64,000 bases of DNA from WHSW01 sp963846165. Lineage in GTDB: Bacteria > Actinomycetota > Thermoleophilia > Solirubrobacterales > 70-9. The stretch spans positions 1-64,000 of the forward strand of contig CAWJUU010000001.1 in the NCBI GenBank assembly GCA_963846165.1, written 5' to 3'. Every line of letters starts with the position of its first letter. Within the stretch, counting starts at the first letter, position 1. Shown here piece after piece: positions 55,880 to 64,000 of this stretch. Below the pieces are notes generated by a model, which worked only from the letters and a program-made list of their open reading frames with translations, had not been told where the DNA came from and searched no databases. The position numbers were made by a program, and so were the translations under genes.

Positions 55880-56883
55880 ATGTTCGTGCCGTGGGAACTG
55901 AGGGTCAGCGAAGCTGAAGTTGCCGAGGCGATAGCCGACGCCACGTCGTGGCGAGCGGTGCTCGACGAGCTCGGCTACAACTACCACGGCAAGAACATCG
56001 CCACGATCCGCAAGTGGGCTGGGCGCTGGGGAATCTCGACCGAGCACCTCAGCGATCAGCGCGGCCAACGGAGCCGGCGCTTGAGGTACTCGGAGACCGA
56101 TCTCGCCGAGGCAGTCGCGGCGTCACTCTCGTGGGCCGAGACCCTGCGTCGCCTCGGCTACTGCCCAACCGGGGGTAACTGGCAGACGCTGAAGAGGCGC
56201 GTGGCCGAGTTGGGTATCTCGGTCGATCACTTCGATCCCTACGCCGCGTCACGGATGCGGAACACCGCCCGGCGGATGCCGCTCGACGAGGTCCTGGTGG
56301 AGGGCTCGACCTATAGCCGTACGAACCTCAAGATTCGCCCTACGAGGCCGGGCTCAAGGAGCGGCGCTGCGAGCTCTGCGGCCAGGATGAGAATTGGAAC
56401 GGCCGCCGGATCAGCCTGATCATCGATCACGTCAACGGTGTCCGCGACGATCACCGTCTCGAGAATCTGCGGATCCTCTGTCCGAACTGTGCGGCCGGGC
56501 TCGACACTCATTGCGGACGGAAGAACCGGATCGAGCTCGAGCCACGATCGTGCTTGCGATGCGCCAAGGCGTTCACGCCAAAATATCCGAGGCAGCGTTA
56601 CTGCTCGCGCGCGTGCGGAACGCGGTGGGATCGACGGGGGCGCAAGGTGCCAGGCGCGTGCAAGGTCGAGCGACCAGCACATGACCAGCTTCTTCGCGAA
56701 GTCCAGGAGCTCGGATATCTCGCGGTCGGCCGGAAGTACGGCGTCTCCGACAACGCGATCCGGAAATGGCTGCGCGAGTACGAGCGCGAGCGCGCCGTCG
56801 CCGCGGGTCGCGCCCCGGAGTCGGTGCAGATCCCGACCCGGACCTGGCCGAATCGACCCGGCCATCAACGCCGCCTTGCCTAG
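55880..56883 (+). CDS. HNH endonuclease with helix-turn-helix repeats, one frameshift
   Basis: The layout reads in two frames, joined by a break near 56335. The N-terminal part has two similar helical repeats (VSEAEVAEAIADATSWRAVL, YSETDLAEAVAASLSWAETL). The HNH domain follows with CELCGQDENWNG, SLIIDHVNGVRDDHRLENL and CPNCAAGLDTHCG. A zinc-ribbon-like CLRCAKAFTPKYPRQRYC comes next, and the end has a helix-turn-helix (YGVSDNAIRKWLREYERE). It cuts DNA as an HNH nuclease in the style of actinobacterial homing or restriction-like enzymes. It sits beside tRNA-Gln (56 bp), a frequent location for mobile genes. Confidence 0.75.
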
Positions 56884-57461
56884 ACACCGATCCGCGCCCC
56901 GCACGACGCCGAGCCGAGCCAGGTGTGGCGGGCGCCGGCATAGCACCAGCCGAGGCGGGGGCGGCCGCCGCGCTTGACCCACAGCGCGGTCACGCGGCGA
57001 TCGCCGCAGCGTGAGCCGAGCAGCGAGAAGCACTTGCGCTCGCGGAGCAGCTCGGGGAACTGGGTCACGAGCGCGATCCCCTCGTCGATCGTCAGCGGTG
57101 AGCGCCCCGCGTCGATGATCCAAGGCAGCGCATCGTCGGGCGTGACGTTGAGCGTCTCCGGCCCGGTGTCGAAATCGGTCACCAGATAGGCGAGCCCGGC
57201 CGGGACGTCGACGTCCTCGATCGGGCCGAAGCGCGCCAGGTCGTCGGCCTCCATCGACGTGTAGCCGGGCTTGCCGCGCAGCTCGACGACCCCGATCGCA
57301 TCGACCGGCGCGACGCCGCCGACCACGATCGCGAAGCCCCCGTCGCGCGCCCGCTCCTCGAGCGGCGCCAACCGCCCGCGGAGCTCCTCCTCGCCCAGTC
57401 CGGCCAGGTCGGGATAGCCGCGCTCGACCAGGTTGTCCACCTGGCGCTCGAACTCACTCAT
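56880..57461 (-). CDS. DUF5701 family protein
   Basis: About 193 residues; the ATG at 57461 overlaps the upstream DUF4287 gene stop by 8 bases, which decides the start over the longer frame. The protein shows VERGYPDLAGLGEEELRGRL, then VAPVDAIGVVELRGKPGYTS and LERKCFS-like RERKCFSLLGSRCGDRRVTA near the C-terminus with a final WCYAGARHTWLGSASCGARI. Family proteins occur in actinobacteria and have no known function. It is probably co-transcribed with the upstream gene. Confidence 0.7.
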   Translation of the reverse strand: MSEFERQVDNLVERGYPDLAGLGEEELRGRLAPLEERARDGGFAIVVGGVAPVDAIGVVELRGKPGYTSMEADDLARFGPIEDVDVPAGLAYLVTDFDTGPETLNVTPDDALPWIIDAGRSPLTIDEGIALVTQFPELLRERKCFSLLGSRCGDRRVTALWVKRGGRPRLGWCYAGARHTWLGSASCGARIGV

Positions 57462-58131
57462 CCGCCGCACCCTCGAGCAGCTCCTTCAGTGCCGCGACCC
57501 GCTCGCGCCAGTACGCCTTCATCTCCTCGGCGGTATCGGCATCGGGCAGCTTCTGGTGGGCGAGCGAGATCACGCTTTTCGCCTCGCCCTTGGCCTCGAA
57601 GCCGACGACGACCCTGGTCGAGCCGTCCTCCCAGTCGTAGCGCGCCGACTTCGGTGCCGTGGCCGTTCGCAGGTGCAACTCGGCGCCGGGTAGCCAACGC
57701 TCGCGCTCGGCGTCGTCGGTGAACGCCGTATAGAGGTGCTCGACCGGCACGCCCACCGTCTTCGACGCGGTCACCTCCCAGCCGTCGGGGCGCTGGCCCG
57801 GCGCGCGCATCCCGCGCGCCTGCTCGTAGGCGACCGTCACCGACTGCGCCCACCAGCCGTCGAGGTCGGGCTCCTCGAACAGCCGCACCGCGATCTCGCG
57901 ATGGGTGTGCTCGGTGGCGCCCCACTCGTCGAGCAACTCGAACCACTCGTCCCACGTGCGCCCGGTCGCCCGCTTCACCGCCTCGACCGACACCCGCGGC
58001 TCGGCCGCCGTCGGCGCCACCGCCGGCGTCTCGCCCGCCGCGATCAGCTGCCGGCGCGCCGCCGTGTAGCTCTCGCCGGTCTTCTGCATCCGGCCGCGAA
58101 CCTTGCGCTTGAACGTCTTCTGCCTCGTCAT
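57454..58131 (-). CDS. DUF4287 plus SRPBCC (AHSA1-like) protein
   Basis: The 225-residue protein starts at 58131 behind GAAGGAG. The N-terminal basic segment (KTFKRKVRGRMQKTGESYTA) and GRTWDEWFELLDEWGATEHT match DUF4287. Residues about 115-225 are a START-like domain (TVGVPVEHLYTAFTDDAERE, YDWEDGSTRVVVGFE). The combination is common in actinobacteria; function unknown. Its stop overlaps the DUF5701 start. Confidence 0.8.
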   Translation of the reverse strand: MTRQKTFKRKVRGRMQKTGESYTAARRQLIAAGETPAVAPTAAEPRVSVEAVKRATGRTWDEWFELLDEWGATEHTHREIAVRLFEEPDLDGWWAQSVTVAYEQARGMRAPGQRPDGWEVTASKTVGVPVEHLYTAFTDDAERERWLPGAELHLRTATAPKSARYDWEDGSTRVVVGFEAKGEAKSVISLAHQKLPDADTAEEMKAYWRERVAALKELLEGAADE

Positions 58132-58363
58132 CTCATTGCTCCTTCGCGGCGGTCGGCGACCGGGACCCACGCTCCCGGTGCCCCGCCGGAAAGGGGCGAC
58201 GATGACCGGCGTCCCGATGGCTCGGGGCCACCTCTACCTCCCTTGGCCGGCGGCGTGGGCGCCGGGGTGGAGGTCGGGCGCGGGACGGCGCCGCCGCGCA
58301 AGATAACGCCAGCGGCGGCTTCGGTCAAGCATCGCCCGCCGCCGCCGCTCTACGATTCCGCCC

Positions 58364-59784
58364 GTGAGCGGCTCTACCGCTGAGGGCGGTCCTACCGTCC
58401 TGATCATGGCCGCGGGCGAGGGCACCCGGATGCGCTCGTCGCTGCCGAAGGTCCTACACCCCGTGTGCGGGCGGCCGATGGTCGCCTGGCCGGTGCTGGC
58501 CGCACGCGAGGCGGGCGCTGGGCGTGTCGCGGTGATCGTCTCGCCCGACCGCGATCTCACCCCGGGCCTGCCCGACGGCACCGAGACGGTGATCCAGCCC
58601 GAGCCCGACGGGACCGGAGGCGCCGTGCGCGCCGCCCACGACCTGGTCCGCGACGCCGAAACCGTCGTCGTGCTCTCCGGCGACCACCCGCTGATCACTG
58701 CGGAGATCGTCGCCGGGCTGCTCGAGACCCACCGGGCTCGGCTGCGGCCGGCGCGACGGTGATGACCGTCGAGCTCGACGACCCGGCCGCCTACGGCCGC
58801 ATAGTCCGCGACGAGTCCGGCGACATCGAGCGGATCGTCGAGACCAAGCGCCCCGAGGAGGTCGAGACCGAGGTGCTCGCGATCCGCGAGATCAACACCG
58901 GGACCTACGTCTTCGCCGCCCAGCCCCTGGTCGAGGCGCTCGACCGGCTCGACAACGACAACGCGGCGGGCGAGTACTACATCGGCGACGTGCTGCCGAT
59001 GCTTCGCGACCAGGGCCTGCGCGTGGTCGCCCACATGGCCAGCGACCCGAACGTCAACCTCGGCGTCAACGATCGCGTCGACCTCGCGCAAGCCGCCGCC
59101 GAGGCGCGGCGCCAGATCCTCGAGCGCCACATGCTCGCCGGGGTGACGATCGTCGACCCCGAGGCGACCTGGATCGACGCCGACGTCGAGATCGCCGCCG
59201 ACGCGACGATCGAGCCCGGCACCACCCTGCGCGGGCGGACGACGATCGGCGCCGACTCGATCGTCGGCCCGCACTCGACCCTGATCGACACCCGGGTCGG
59301 CTCCGGCGCTCGCGTCCTCCACTCCCACCTCGTCCGGCCGAGGTCGGCGATCTTGCCAACGTCGGGCCGTTCACCTACCTGCGCCCCGACGCGTCGCTGG
59401 CCACCGGCGCCAAGGCGGGCAGCTTCGTCGAGGTCAAGAACTCGCAGCGTCGGCGAGGGGGCCAAGGTGCCGCACCTCTCCTACGTCGGCGACACCGATG
59501 TTGGGCCCGGCGCCAACCTCGGCGCCGGCAGCATCACCGCCAACTACGACGGGCGGCGAAAGCACCGGACGAAGATCGGGCAAGGTGCGCGGATCTCGGT
59601 CAACACCTCGCTCGTTGCCCCGGTCAGCATCGGAGATCGCGCTTACACTGGCGCCGGTGCAGTGATCCGCGAGGACGTGCCGGATGGCGCGTTGGGGGTA
59701 TCGAGCAATGAGCAGCGCAACATCGACGACTACGCGGAGCGCAAGTCCGCCGAGGCGAACGAGGAAAGCGGGGGCACGGACTGA
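58364..59784 (+). CDS. glmU: Bifunctional GlmU (GlcNAc-1-P uridylyltransferase/GlcN-1-P acetyltransferase), frameshifted
   Basis: The N-terminal nucleotidyltransferase begins at a GTG with LIMAAGEGTRMRSSLPKVLH, and includes SGDHPLITAEIV. The frame changes near 58735, after which TVELDDPAAYGRIVRDESG, EINTGTYVF, NAAGEYYIGDVLPML and VNDRVDLAQAAAEAR continue. The left-handed beta-helix acetyltransferase (IVDPEATWIDADVEI, GPHSTLIDTRVG) has two more breaks between about 59345 and 59450, then YVGDTDVGPGANLGAGSITA and GSSNEQRN-like VSSNEQRNIDDYA. It makes UDP-GlcNAc for peptidoglycan. As an essential gene it is a good sign that such breaks are sequence errors. prs follows. Confidence 0.9.
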
Positions 59785-59785
59785 G

Positions 59786-60817
59786 ATGAGCATCCTCGAG
59801 GAGAGCCCGCAGGTGGTCAGCTCGATCCCGCACGACTACACGAAGCGGATGATGGTCTTCGGCGGCCGCGCCTCGATGGAGCTCGCCGCCAGGATCGCCG
59901 GCAAGCTCGACGTCGACCTCGGCCAGGTCGACCTGCGCACCTTCGCCGACGGCGAGGTCTACTGCCGCTACGAGGAGTCGATCCGCGGCGCCGACGTCTT
60001 CCTGGTCCAGTCCACCGCCGCCAACAACGCGCAGGGCATGACCCCCAACGACGCGCTGATGGAGCTGCTGGTGATGATCGACGCGGCGAAGGGCGCTTCC
60101 GCGCACCGGATCGTCGCGGTGATGCCCTGGTACGGCTACTCGCGCCAGGACAAGAAGTCCGCGCCGCGCGAGCCGATCTCAGCGCGTGTCGTCGCCCAGT
60201 GCCTCGAGGCCGTCGGGGTCGACCGGGTGCTGACCATGGACCTGCACTCGGGCCAGGTCCAGGGGTTCTTCTCGAAGCCGGTCGACCATATGACGGCGAT
60301 GCCGATGCTGACCCAGTACTTCATGGACCAGGCGTGGGAGGACGAGCTCGTGATCGTCTCCCCGGATGCCGGCCGGGTCAAGGTGGCGCGCAACTTCGCC
60401 CGCAAGGTCGGCGTCCACTGGGCCGTGATGGAGAAGGAACGGCCCGACAAGCAGGTCGCCGAGATCGGCTACGTCGTCGGCGACGTGCGCGGCAAGACAG
60501 CGGTCCTCGTCGACGACATGATCGACACGGCGGGCACCCTGACCGCGGCCGCACGGACGGTGCTCGACGAGGGCGCGGCACGGGTGATCGCCTGCGCCAC
60601 CCACGGCGTCTTCTCCGGCCCCGCCTACGAGCGGCTCGCCTACGAGAACTCGGGCATCGAGCGGATCGTGGTCACCGACACGATCCCGCTGCGCCCGGGC
60701 CAGCCGGAGAACATCAAGCAGCTCTCGGCCGCCCAGACGCTCGCCGACTCGATCCGCCGCATCTTCGCCGACGACTCGGTCTCCGAGATCTTCGCGGGCG
60801 AGAACCAGCTCTTTTAG
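59786..60817 (+). CDS. prs: Ribose-phosphate pyrophosphokinase (PRPP synthetase)
   Basis: The 343-residue class I enzyme makes PRPP from ribose-5-phosphate and ATP. It has MMVFGGRASMELAARI, FADGEVYCRYEES, SRQDKKSAPREPISA, DLHSGQVQGFF, SPDAGRVKVARNFA and the PRPP-binding AVLVDDMIDTAGTLTAA. The ATG at 59786 lies one base after the glmU TGA. glmU-prs is a conserved pair in many bacteria. Confidence 0.96.
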   Translation: MSILEESPQVVSSIPHDYTKRMMVFGGRASMELAARIAGKLDVDLGQVDLRTFADGEVYCRYEESIRGADVFLVQSTAANNAQGMTPNDALMELLVMIDAAKGASAHRIVAVMPWYGYSRQDKKSAPREPISARVVAQCLEAVGVDRVLTMDLHSGQVQGFFSKPVDHMTAMPMLTQYFMDQAWEDELVIVSPDAGRVKVARNFARKVGVHWAVMEKERPDKQVAEIGYVVGDVRGKTAVLVDDMIDTAGTLTAAARTVLDEGAARVIACATHGVFSGPAYERLAYENSGIERIVVTDTIPLRPGQPENIKQLSAAQTLADSIRRIFADDSVSEIFAGENQLF

Positions 60818-60968
60818 CTTTCGCTAGTCCCCATGCGGGTTTGCGGGCGATTTGGTCGCAGAGCGCTCACAAGCGGGCTTGCGGCAAACCTGGTGGTAGG
60901 GTCGGCCGGTGGTAGTGAATACGGCTTCGCCGATTTGAGATACGGCGAAAAAGATCTGGGAGGGTCTC

Positions 60969-61445
60969 ATGCCAGGCATCGAAGAGGTCAGTCGCGTGCG
61001 AAAGTTCTTGGTGCTGATCGCGGTTCTCGTCGTCAGCGTCTCGGGGGTCGCCCTCGCTAAGCCGGCGCGGGACACCAGCGGCGTCGTCTACGCCGGCGTC
61101 ACCCACGTCGAGGGGTCGGACGTCTACGTGGCCGGCGACTTCAAGGACGAGATCCTCGGCCGCGGCGCGATCGTCTACGTCACCGAGGTGCAGACCGGTC
61201 CCCAACCATCCTCGGTCCTGATCGAGGCCAAGCGGATAACCATCTACACCAAGCGCGGCTCGCTGAGCGGCACGGGGCAAGCCACGCAGACCTTCAACGC
61301 CGATGGCACCAGCACCGTCTCCGACGGCAGCTTCAAGCTCACCAAGGGCACGGGCAAGCTCAAGGGACACAAGCTGCAGGGCACCTTCGAGGGCCCCTTC
61401 GCGGACGGCGTCTACACCTTCAACTACACGGGCACGTACAAATAA
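60969..61445 (+). CDS. Secreted protein of unknown function
   Basis: The 158-residue protein has a signal peptide (RKFLVLIAVLVVSVSGVALA). The mature part is beta-rich (SGVVYAGVTHVEGSDVYVAG), and the repeat-like segment SLSGTGQATQTFNADG precedes FKLTKGTGKLKGHKLQGTFE. The ATG at 60969 follows GGGAGGG; a GTG at 60996 is an alternative. It probably folds as a small beta sandwich outside the cell. Function unknown. Confidence 0.65.
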   Translation: MPGIEEVSRVRKFLVLIAVLVVSVSGVALAKPARDTSGVVYAGVTHVEGSDVYVAGDFKDEILGRGAIVYVTEVQTGPQPSSVLIEAKRITIYTKRGSLSGTGQATQTFNADGTSTVSDGSFKLTKGTGKLKGHKLQGTFEGPFADGVYTFNYTGTYK

Positions 61446-61714
61446 ACGAACGGCCGCGCTGGGCCGTCGCTGGAATAGGACTCCGCGTTGAAGCCGCCGG
61501 CTGCGGGGTCGTGGCTGACCCCTGAGGAATCCGATCGGCGCGTCCGTGCGGGTGCCCTGAGCTTCCCGCGAGCCGCCTATCAGCGCTGAGCGTCAGGGCG
61601 CCCGACGCCGACCCCGGTGACCGCGTGGGAACCGGCGCACGAACTCGATCCCCGGAGTACCTTCGAAAGGAATCGGCGCTCGCCTTTCGTGACCCCCTTG
61701 ATTGGCGGGGCCAA
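61446..61714. other. Non-coding region, no gene seen
   Basis: About 270 bp without a convincing reading frame. A 7-bp hairpin at 61699-61717 (TGATTGG-CGGGG-CCAATCA) overlaps the stop of the first SnoaL-like gene and may end transcription of that array. No tRNA or tmRNA fold is apparent. Confidence 0.4.
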
Positions 61715-62130
61715 TCATTGCCCCGGCGGCGCCTGCTCCCGCAGCCCGGCGGCTTCGAGCGCTTCGGCTTCGCTCGAAAACGTCTGCCACCTGACGACCT
61801 TTCCCCCACGCAGTTGGCCTACCACCCAGATCGCGTCTTCGAAGGGCGTGTCACTTCCCCCGCCATGGCCGTGAGCACGCACTTTGCTGATCGTCAAGTC
61901 GTCCACCCCCTGGACCCCGATGACCTCAGCATCGAAGTCCGGAAAGACGCCGAAGATACCTCCCACCATTCGCGGACTCCATCGTGGCCATGGAGGGCAC
62001 CTCCCTCCACGGCGAGGATTCGCGGTACCAAGACGACCTCAGGGTCCATCAACGCCAGAAATGCATCAAGGTCTCGGCGGCTGATGGCCCCCCACGCTCG
62101 GCGAGCGAGCTCGATGTTCTCCTGCGACAT
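61715..62130 (-). CDS. SnoaL/NTF2-like protein, array member 1, frameshifted
   Basis: The ATG at 62130 opens MSQENIELARRAWGAISRRD, a typical SnoaL-like start. After a break near 61955 the frame continues FGVFPDFDAEVIGVQGVDDL and ends SEAEALEAAGLREQAPPGQ. NTF2-like proteins bind small hydrophobic molecules or catalyse ring closures or isomerisations. The conserved ends match the four neighbours, so this is a tandem paralogue. Confidence 0.72.
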
Positions 62131-62133
62131 CGC

Positions 62134-62541
62134 CTACTCCACCAGCCCGGCGGCTTCGAGGGCTTCCTTGGGGTCGAGATACTCGCGGACCCGAATCACC
62201 TTGGCGTCCTTGAACTCCACGATCCAGGCGAGTGCCGATTCGGTCATAGCGCCGCTCTCCCTGCCGCGTCCCCGGAGGTGACCGATGGCGACGACTCGCT
62301 CGCCAAGGTCTCGGACCTCCGAGGGCTCGGCCTGAAGCTCGACGAAGGCCTCGTCCAGCTCTCGGACCCCTCGGCGCACGTCCCCGTGTCCTCGGTAGAC
62401 CGTCGCCTCACCTCCGAGCAGGACCTGTAGCAGGGGGTGCCACTCGATCTCGGGGTGGAGGTCCTCAACCATCCCCTCGACGTCTCGGCGGTTGTACGCA
62501 TCAGCCACGCGCCAAAGGATCTCGACATTCGCCTGTGACAT
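62134..62541 (-). CDS. SnoaL/NTF2-like protein, array member 2
   Basis: An intact 135-residue paralogue with start SQANVEILWRVADAYNRRD, pocket segment DLHPEIEWHPLLQVLLGGEA, YRGHGDVRRGVREL, strand VVAIGHLRGRGRESGA, and end DPKEALEAAGLVE. Three bases separate its stop from the next gene upstream. The reaction is unknown. Confidence 0.8.
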   Translation of the reverse strand: MSQANVEILWRVADAYNRRDVEGMVEDLHPEIEWHPLLQVLLGGEATVYRGHGDVRRGVRELDEAFVELQAEPSEVRDLGERVVAIGHLRGRGRESGAMTESALAWIVEFKDAKVIRVREYLDPKEALEAAGLVE

Positions 62542-62544
62542 CGC

Positions 62545-62931
62545 TTACTCGCTCAACCCGGCGGCCTCGAGGGCTTCGGCCCGCTCGCGGAAGTCGACCT
62601 TGTGAATGCATTGGCCGTCACGGAAGGAGTGGACTTCAAACAGGCGATCGTTGACCTCGACCCCGCTGGCCTGGCCGCGACCCCGGTAGCGGACGGCCAT
62701 GATCACCGCGTCCCCGGCGTCGATGACCTCTTCGATGACGGTCTCGAGCTCATCCCACTCACCGTCCCAGCGCTTCCACAGCTCCTGGACCGCAGCCGGG
62801 CCGTGGGCTGGGAGCTCCTGGCCGACAACCCAGACGACATCGGGAGCAAGGTGCGCCGAAGCACCGACGTAGTCCCCGCGGCGGTAGGCCTCGATGCTCC
62901 TGCGCGCGGCTTCCACGTTCTCCTGCGACAT
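62545..62931 (-). CDS. SnoaL/NTF2-like protein, array member 3
   Basis: An intact 128-residue paralogue: start SQENVEAARRSIEAYRRGD, segment HLAPDVVWVVGQELPAHG, strand VIMAVRYRGRGQASGVEVND, end RAEALEAAGLSE. The G-R-G motif in the fourth strand is shared by members 2, 3 and 5. Confidence 0.8.
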   Translation of the reverse strand: MSQENVEAARRSIEAYRRGDYVGASAHLAPDVVWVVGQELPAHGPAAVQELWKRWDGEWDELETVIEEVIDAGDAVIMAVRYRGRGQASGVEVNDRLFEVHSFRDGQCIHKVDFRERAEALEAAGLSE

Positions 62932-62934
62932 CGC

Positions 62935-63333
62935 CTACTCCCGCAGCCCGACTGCTTCGAAAGCCGCATCCCTGGTCGAGTAGGAATGCCGCTCGGCAAG
63001 CAGGTCGTCCCGGATCGTCCAGACCTCGGTCATGTGGACGTCGATCTCCTGCTTGCCGCCCCTCGGCACCGCGTACTGGGTGCTTACGACGACGACGTGG
63101 TCTCCGGTGTCCACGACCTCCTCGATCTCGGCGCGGAAGCTCTCGAACTGCCCAAACAGTCCCTCGTTGTACTTCCGGACCGCCTCCCTGCCGCGATACA
63201 CACCCGCCTCCGGAGACTCCGAGTAGGTGTGGAATTCGATCTCGGGGTGGAGGTACGAGTAGGCGGCGTCGAGATCGCCCCGAGCGTAAGCCTCAAAGGC
63301 CCCGCGCACGAGATCGACGGTCTGCTGCGACAT
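62935..63333 (-). CDS. SnoaL/NTF2-like protein, array member 4
   Basis: An intact 132-residue paralogue with start SQQTVDLVRGAFEAYARGD, YLHPEIEFHTYSESPEAGVY, VVVVSTQYAVPRGGKQEID, end DAAFEAVGLRE. It is the most divergent of the intact copies at the C-terminus and lacks the G-R-G motif. Confidence 0.8.
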   Translation of the reverse strand: MSQQTVDLVRGAFEAYARGDLDAAYSYLHPEIEFHTYSESPEAGVYRGREAVRKYNEGLFGQFESFRAEIEEVVDTGDHVVVVSTQYAVPRGGKQEIDVHMTEVWTIRDDLLAERHSYSTRDAAFEAVGLRE

Positions 63334-63446
63334 CGTCCGCGCAGTATCTCGCGACGGCGACTGGGCTCAGTCCACGACCTTGAACTTGTCCTGCCGGCGA
63401 GAAATCGACGTTGCCTGAGGCGTCAACCGCGCTGGGCACGGCGGGC

Positions 63447-63587
63447 TCAGCTAGGACCGCGCCTCTTCAGCAGGCGCAAGGCGTCCAGCCAACAGCGCCC
63501 ACAGAGCGTGCCGCCCAGGAGGACGGGGTTGGTCTTGCAGTCAGAGCAGAGCGTGCGAGGCTCGGTCTGCGGCAGCTTGTGCGCCAT
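63447..63587 (-). CDS. Small zinc-ribbon-like protein
   Basis: The 46-residue frame from the ATG at 63587 (after GAGAGG) has two CxxC pairs: LCSDCKTNPV and LCGRCWLDAL. It could bind zinc. It lies between array members 4 and 5. I do not recognise a family; translation is plausible from the ribosome site and the spacing of the cysteines. Confidence 0.5.
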   Translation of the reverse strand: MAHKLPQTEPRTLCSDCKTNPVLLGGTLCGRCWLDALRLLKRRGPS

Positions 63588-63684
63588 GAAAGCCTCTCGA
63601 CTTGTAGGGCGGCGACCGCTCCTCCATTGCAAGGGGAGCGGTCGCACGCCACCTCATCAACGCATGAGGGCGGCGTTCCTTTCG

Positions 63685-64000
63685 CTACTCCGACAGCCCG
63701 GCGGCTTCGAGCGCCTCGCCTTGGTCGACGTAGCCGCGCAGGCTGGCAGCCCTGCCCTCCCTGAACTCGACGATCCACGCCCATCGGTCGTCGACCTCGA
63801 CCCCGCTCCCACGCCCGCAACCTCGTACATCGCCGAGGACCAGAACGCGGTCGCCCAGGTCGCGGAGGTCCGTGGCCTCGAACCGAAACGATTCCCAGCT
63901 CTCGGCTACGTCGCGAAAGAAAGCACGGATGCCGCTCGCCCCGGCGTAGTGGGCCGGTCCTCCGCCGACGGCCACGAGATGCATCTCGAATCCCGGGTGG
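63685..64000 (-). CDS. SnoaL/NTF2-like protein, array member 5, partial at window edge
   Basis: The C-terminal 105 or so residues are present: PGFEMHLVAVGGGPAHYAG, FFRDVAESWESFRFEATDL, VLVLGDVRGCGRGSGVEVDD and end QGEALEAAGLSE. The N-terminus lies beyond the right edge. It is the fifth member of the tandem set. Confidence 0.75.
   Translation of the reverse strand, partial: HPGFEMHLVAVGGGPAHYAGASGIRAFFRDVAESWESFRFEATDLRDLGDRVLVLGDVRGCGRGSGVEVDDRWAWIVEFREGRAASLRGYVDQGEALEAAGLSE

Noticed and set aside
1..64000. CRISPR array, prophage or rRNA operon
   Set aside because: No regularly spaced repeats, phage structural genes or rRNA sequence were seen.

Overview
The window is not one natural stretch of chromosome. 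It reads as three blocks from different organisms. Block A (1 to about 9146) has moderate G+C and carries a vanadium haloperoxidase-like/PAP2 enzyme, CutA, a DHH phosphoesterase, two insertion sequences (ISKra4-type and IS4-type), a proteobacterial-looking membrane protein and an Hsp70-like protein. Block B (about 9151 to 14934) has the signature of a planctomycete: an ECF sigma factor followed by a Ser/Thr kinase of the planctomycete type, then a sugar ABC transporter (ATPase, permease, lipoprotein). Block C (about 14935 to 64000) is high-G+C actinobacterial DNA, most like Thermoleophilia/Solirubrobacterales. This rests on the six-gene MCE cluster, the PucR regulator, DUF5701 and DUF4287 proteins, the R2-like oxidase and the low-complexity secreted proteins. 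Both block boundaries cut a recognisable gene (kinase, isocitrate dehydrogenase) at or beside a GATC tetranucleotide, so a joining artefact is the simplest explanation.

Block C layout: icd 3' end and mdh (TCA cycle); an NTF2-like protein; an RTX-like tail remnant; a winged-helix regulator; a fatty-acid hydroxylase; a very large cyclase/ATPase/TPR regulator read in five frames; an MBL hydrolase, Hsp20 and Lon (protein quality control); envelope proteins; an R2-like oxidase fused to an SCP2-like domain; a membrane adenylate cyclase; glycyl-tRNA synthetase divergent from an FmdB zinc ribbon; an LCP cell-wall ligase; a ROK kinase; rsmI; then six consecutive MCE lipid-transport proteins (35.8-44.7 kb). 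After these come secreted proteins, metG, a TatD nuclease, rsmA-ispE (overlapping), a DedA-PAP2 fusion, a PucR regulator, tRNA-Gln(TTG), an HNH endonuclease, DUF5701/DUF4287 proteins, glmU-prs, and a tandem array of five SnoaL/NTF2-like paralogues at the right edge.

Many genes are split by single-base frameshifts, including glmU, which should be essential. Most of these breaks are therefore probably consensus errors, and I annotate such genes as one locus with the approximate break positions. The most interesting items are the GATC-bounded chimera, planctomycete micro-insertions inside kinase and sigma-factor genes, a 307-bp foldback element between the LCP and FmdB genes, an MCE cluster with no adjacent permease, the R2-oxidase/SCP2 fusion and the SnoaL array.
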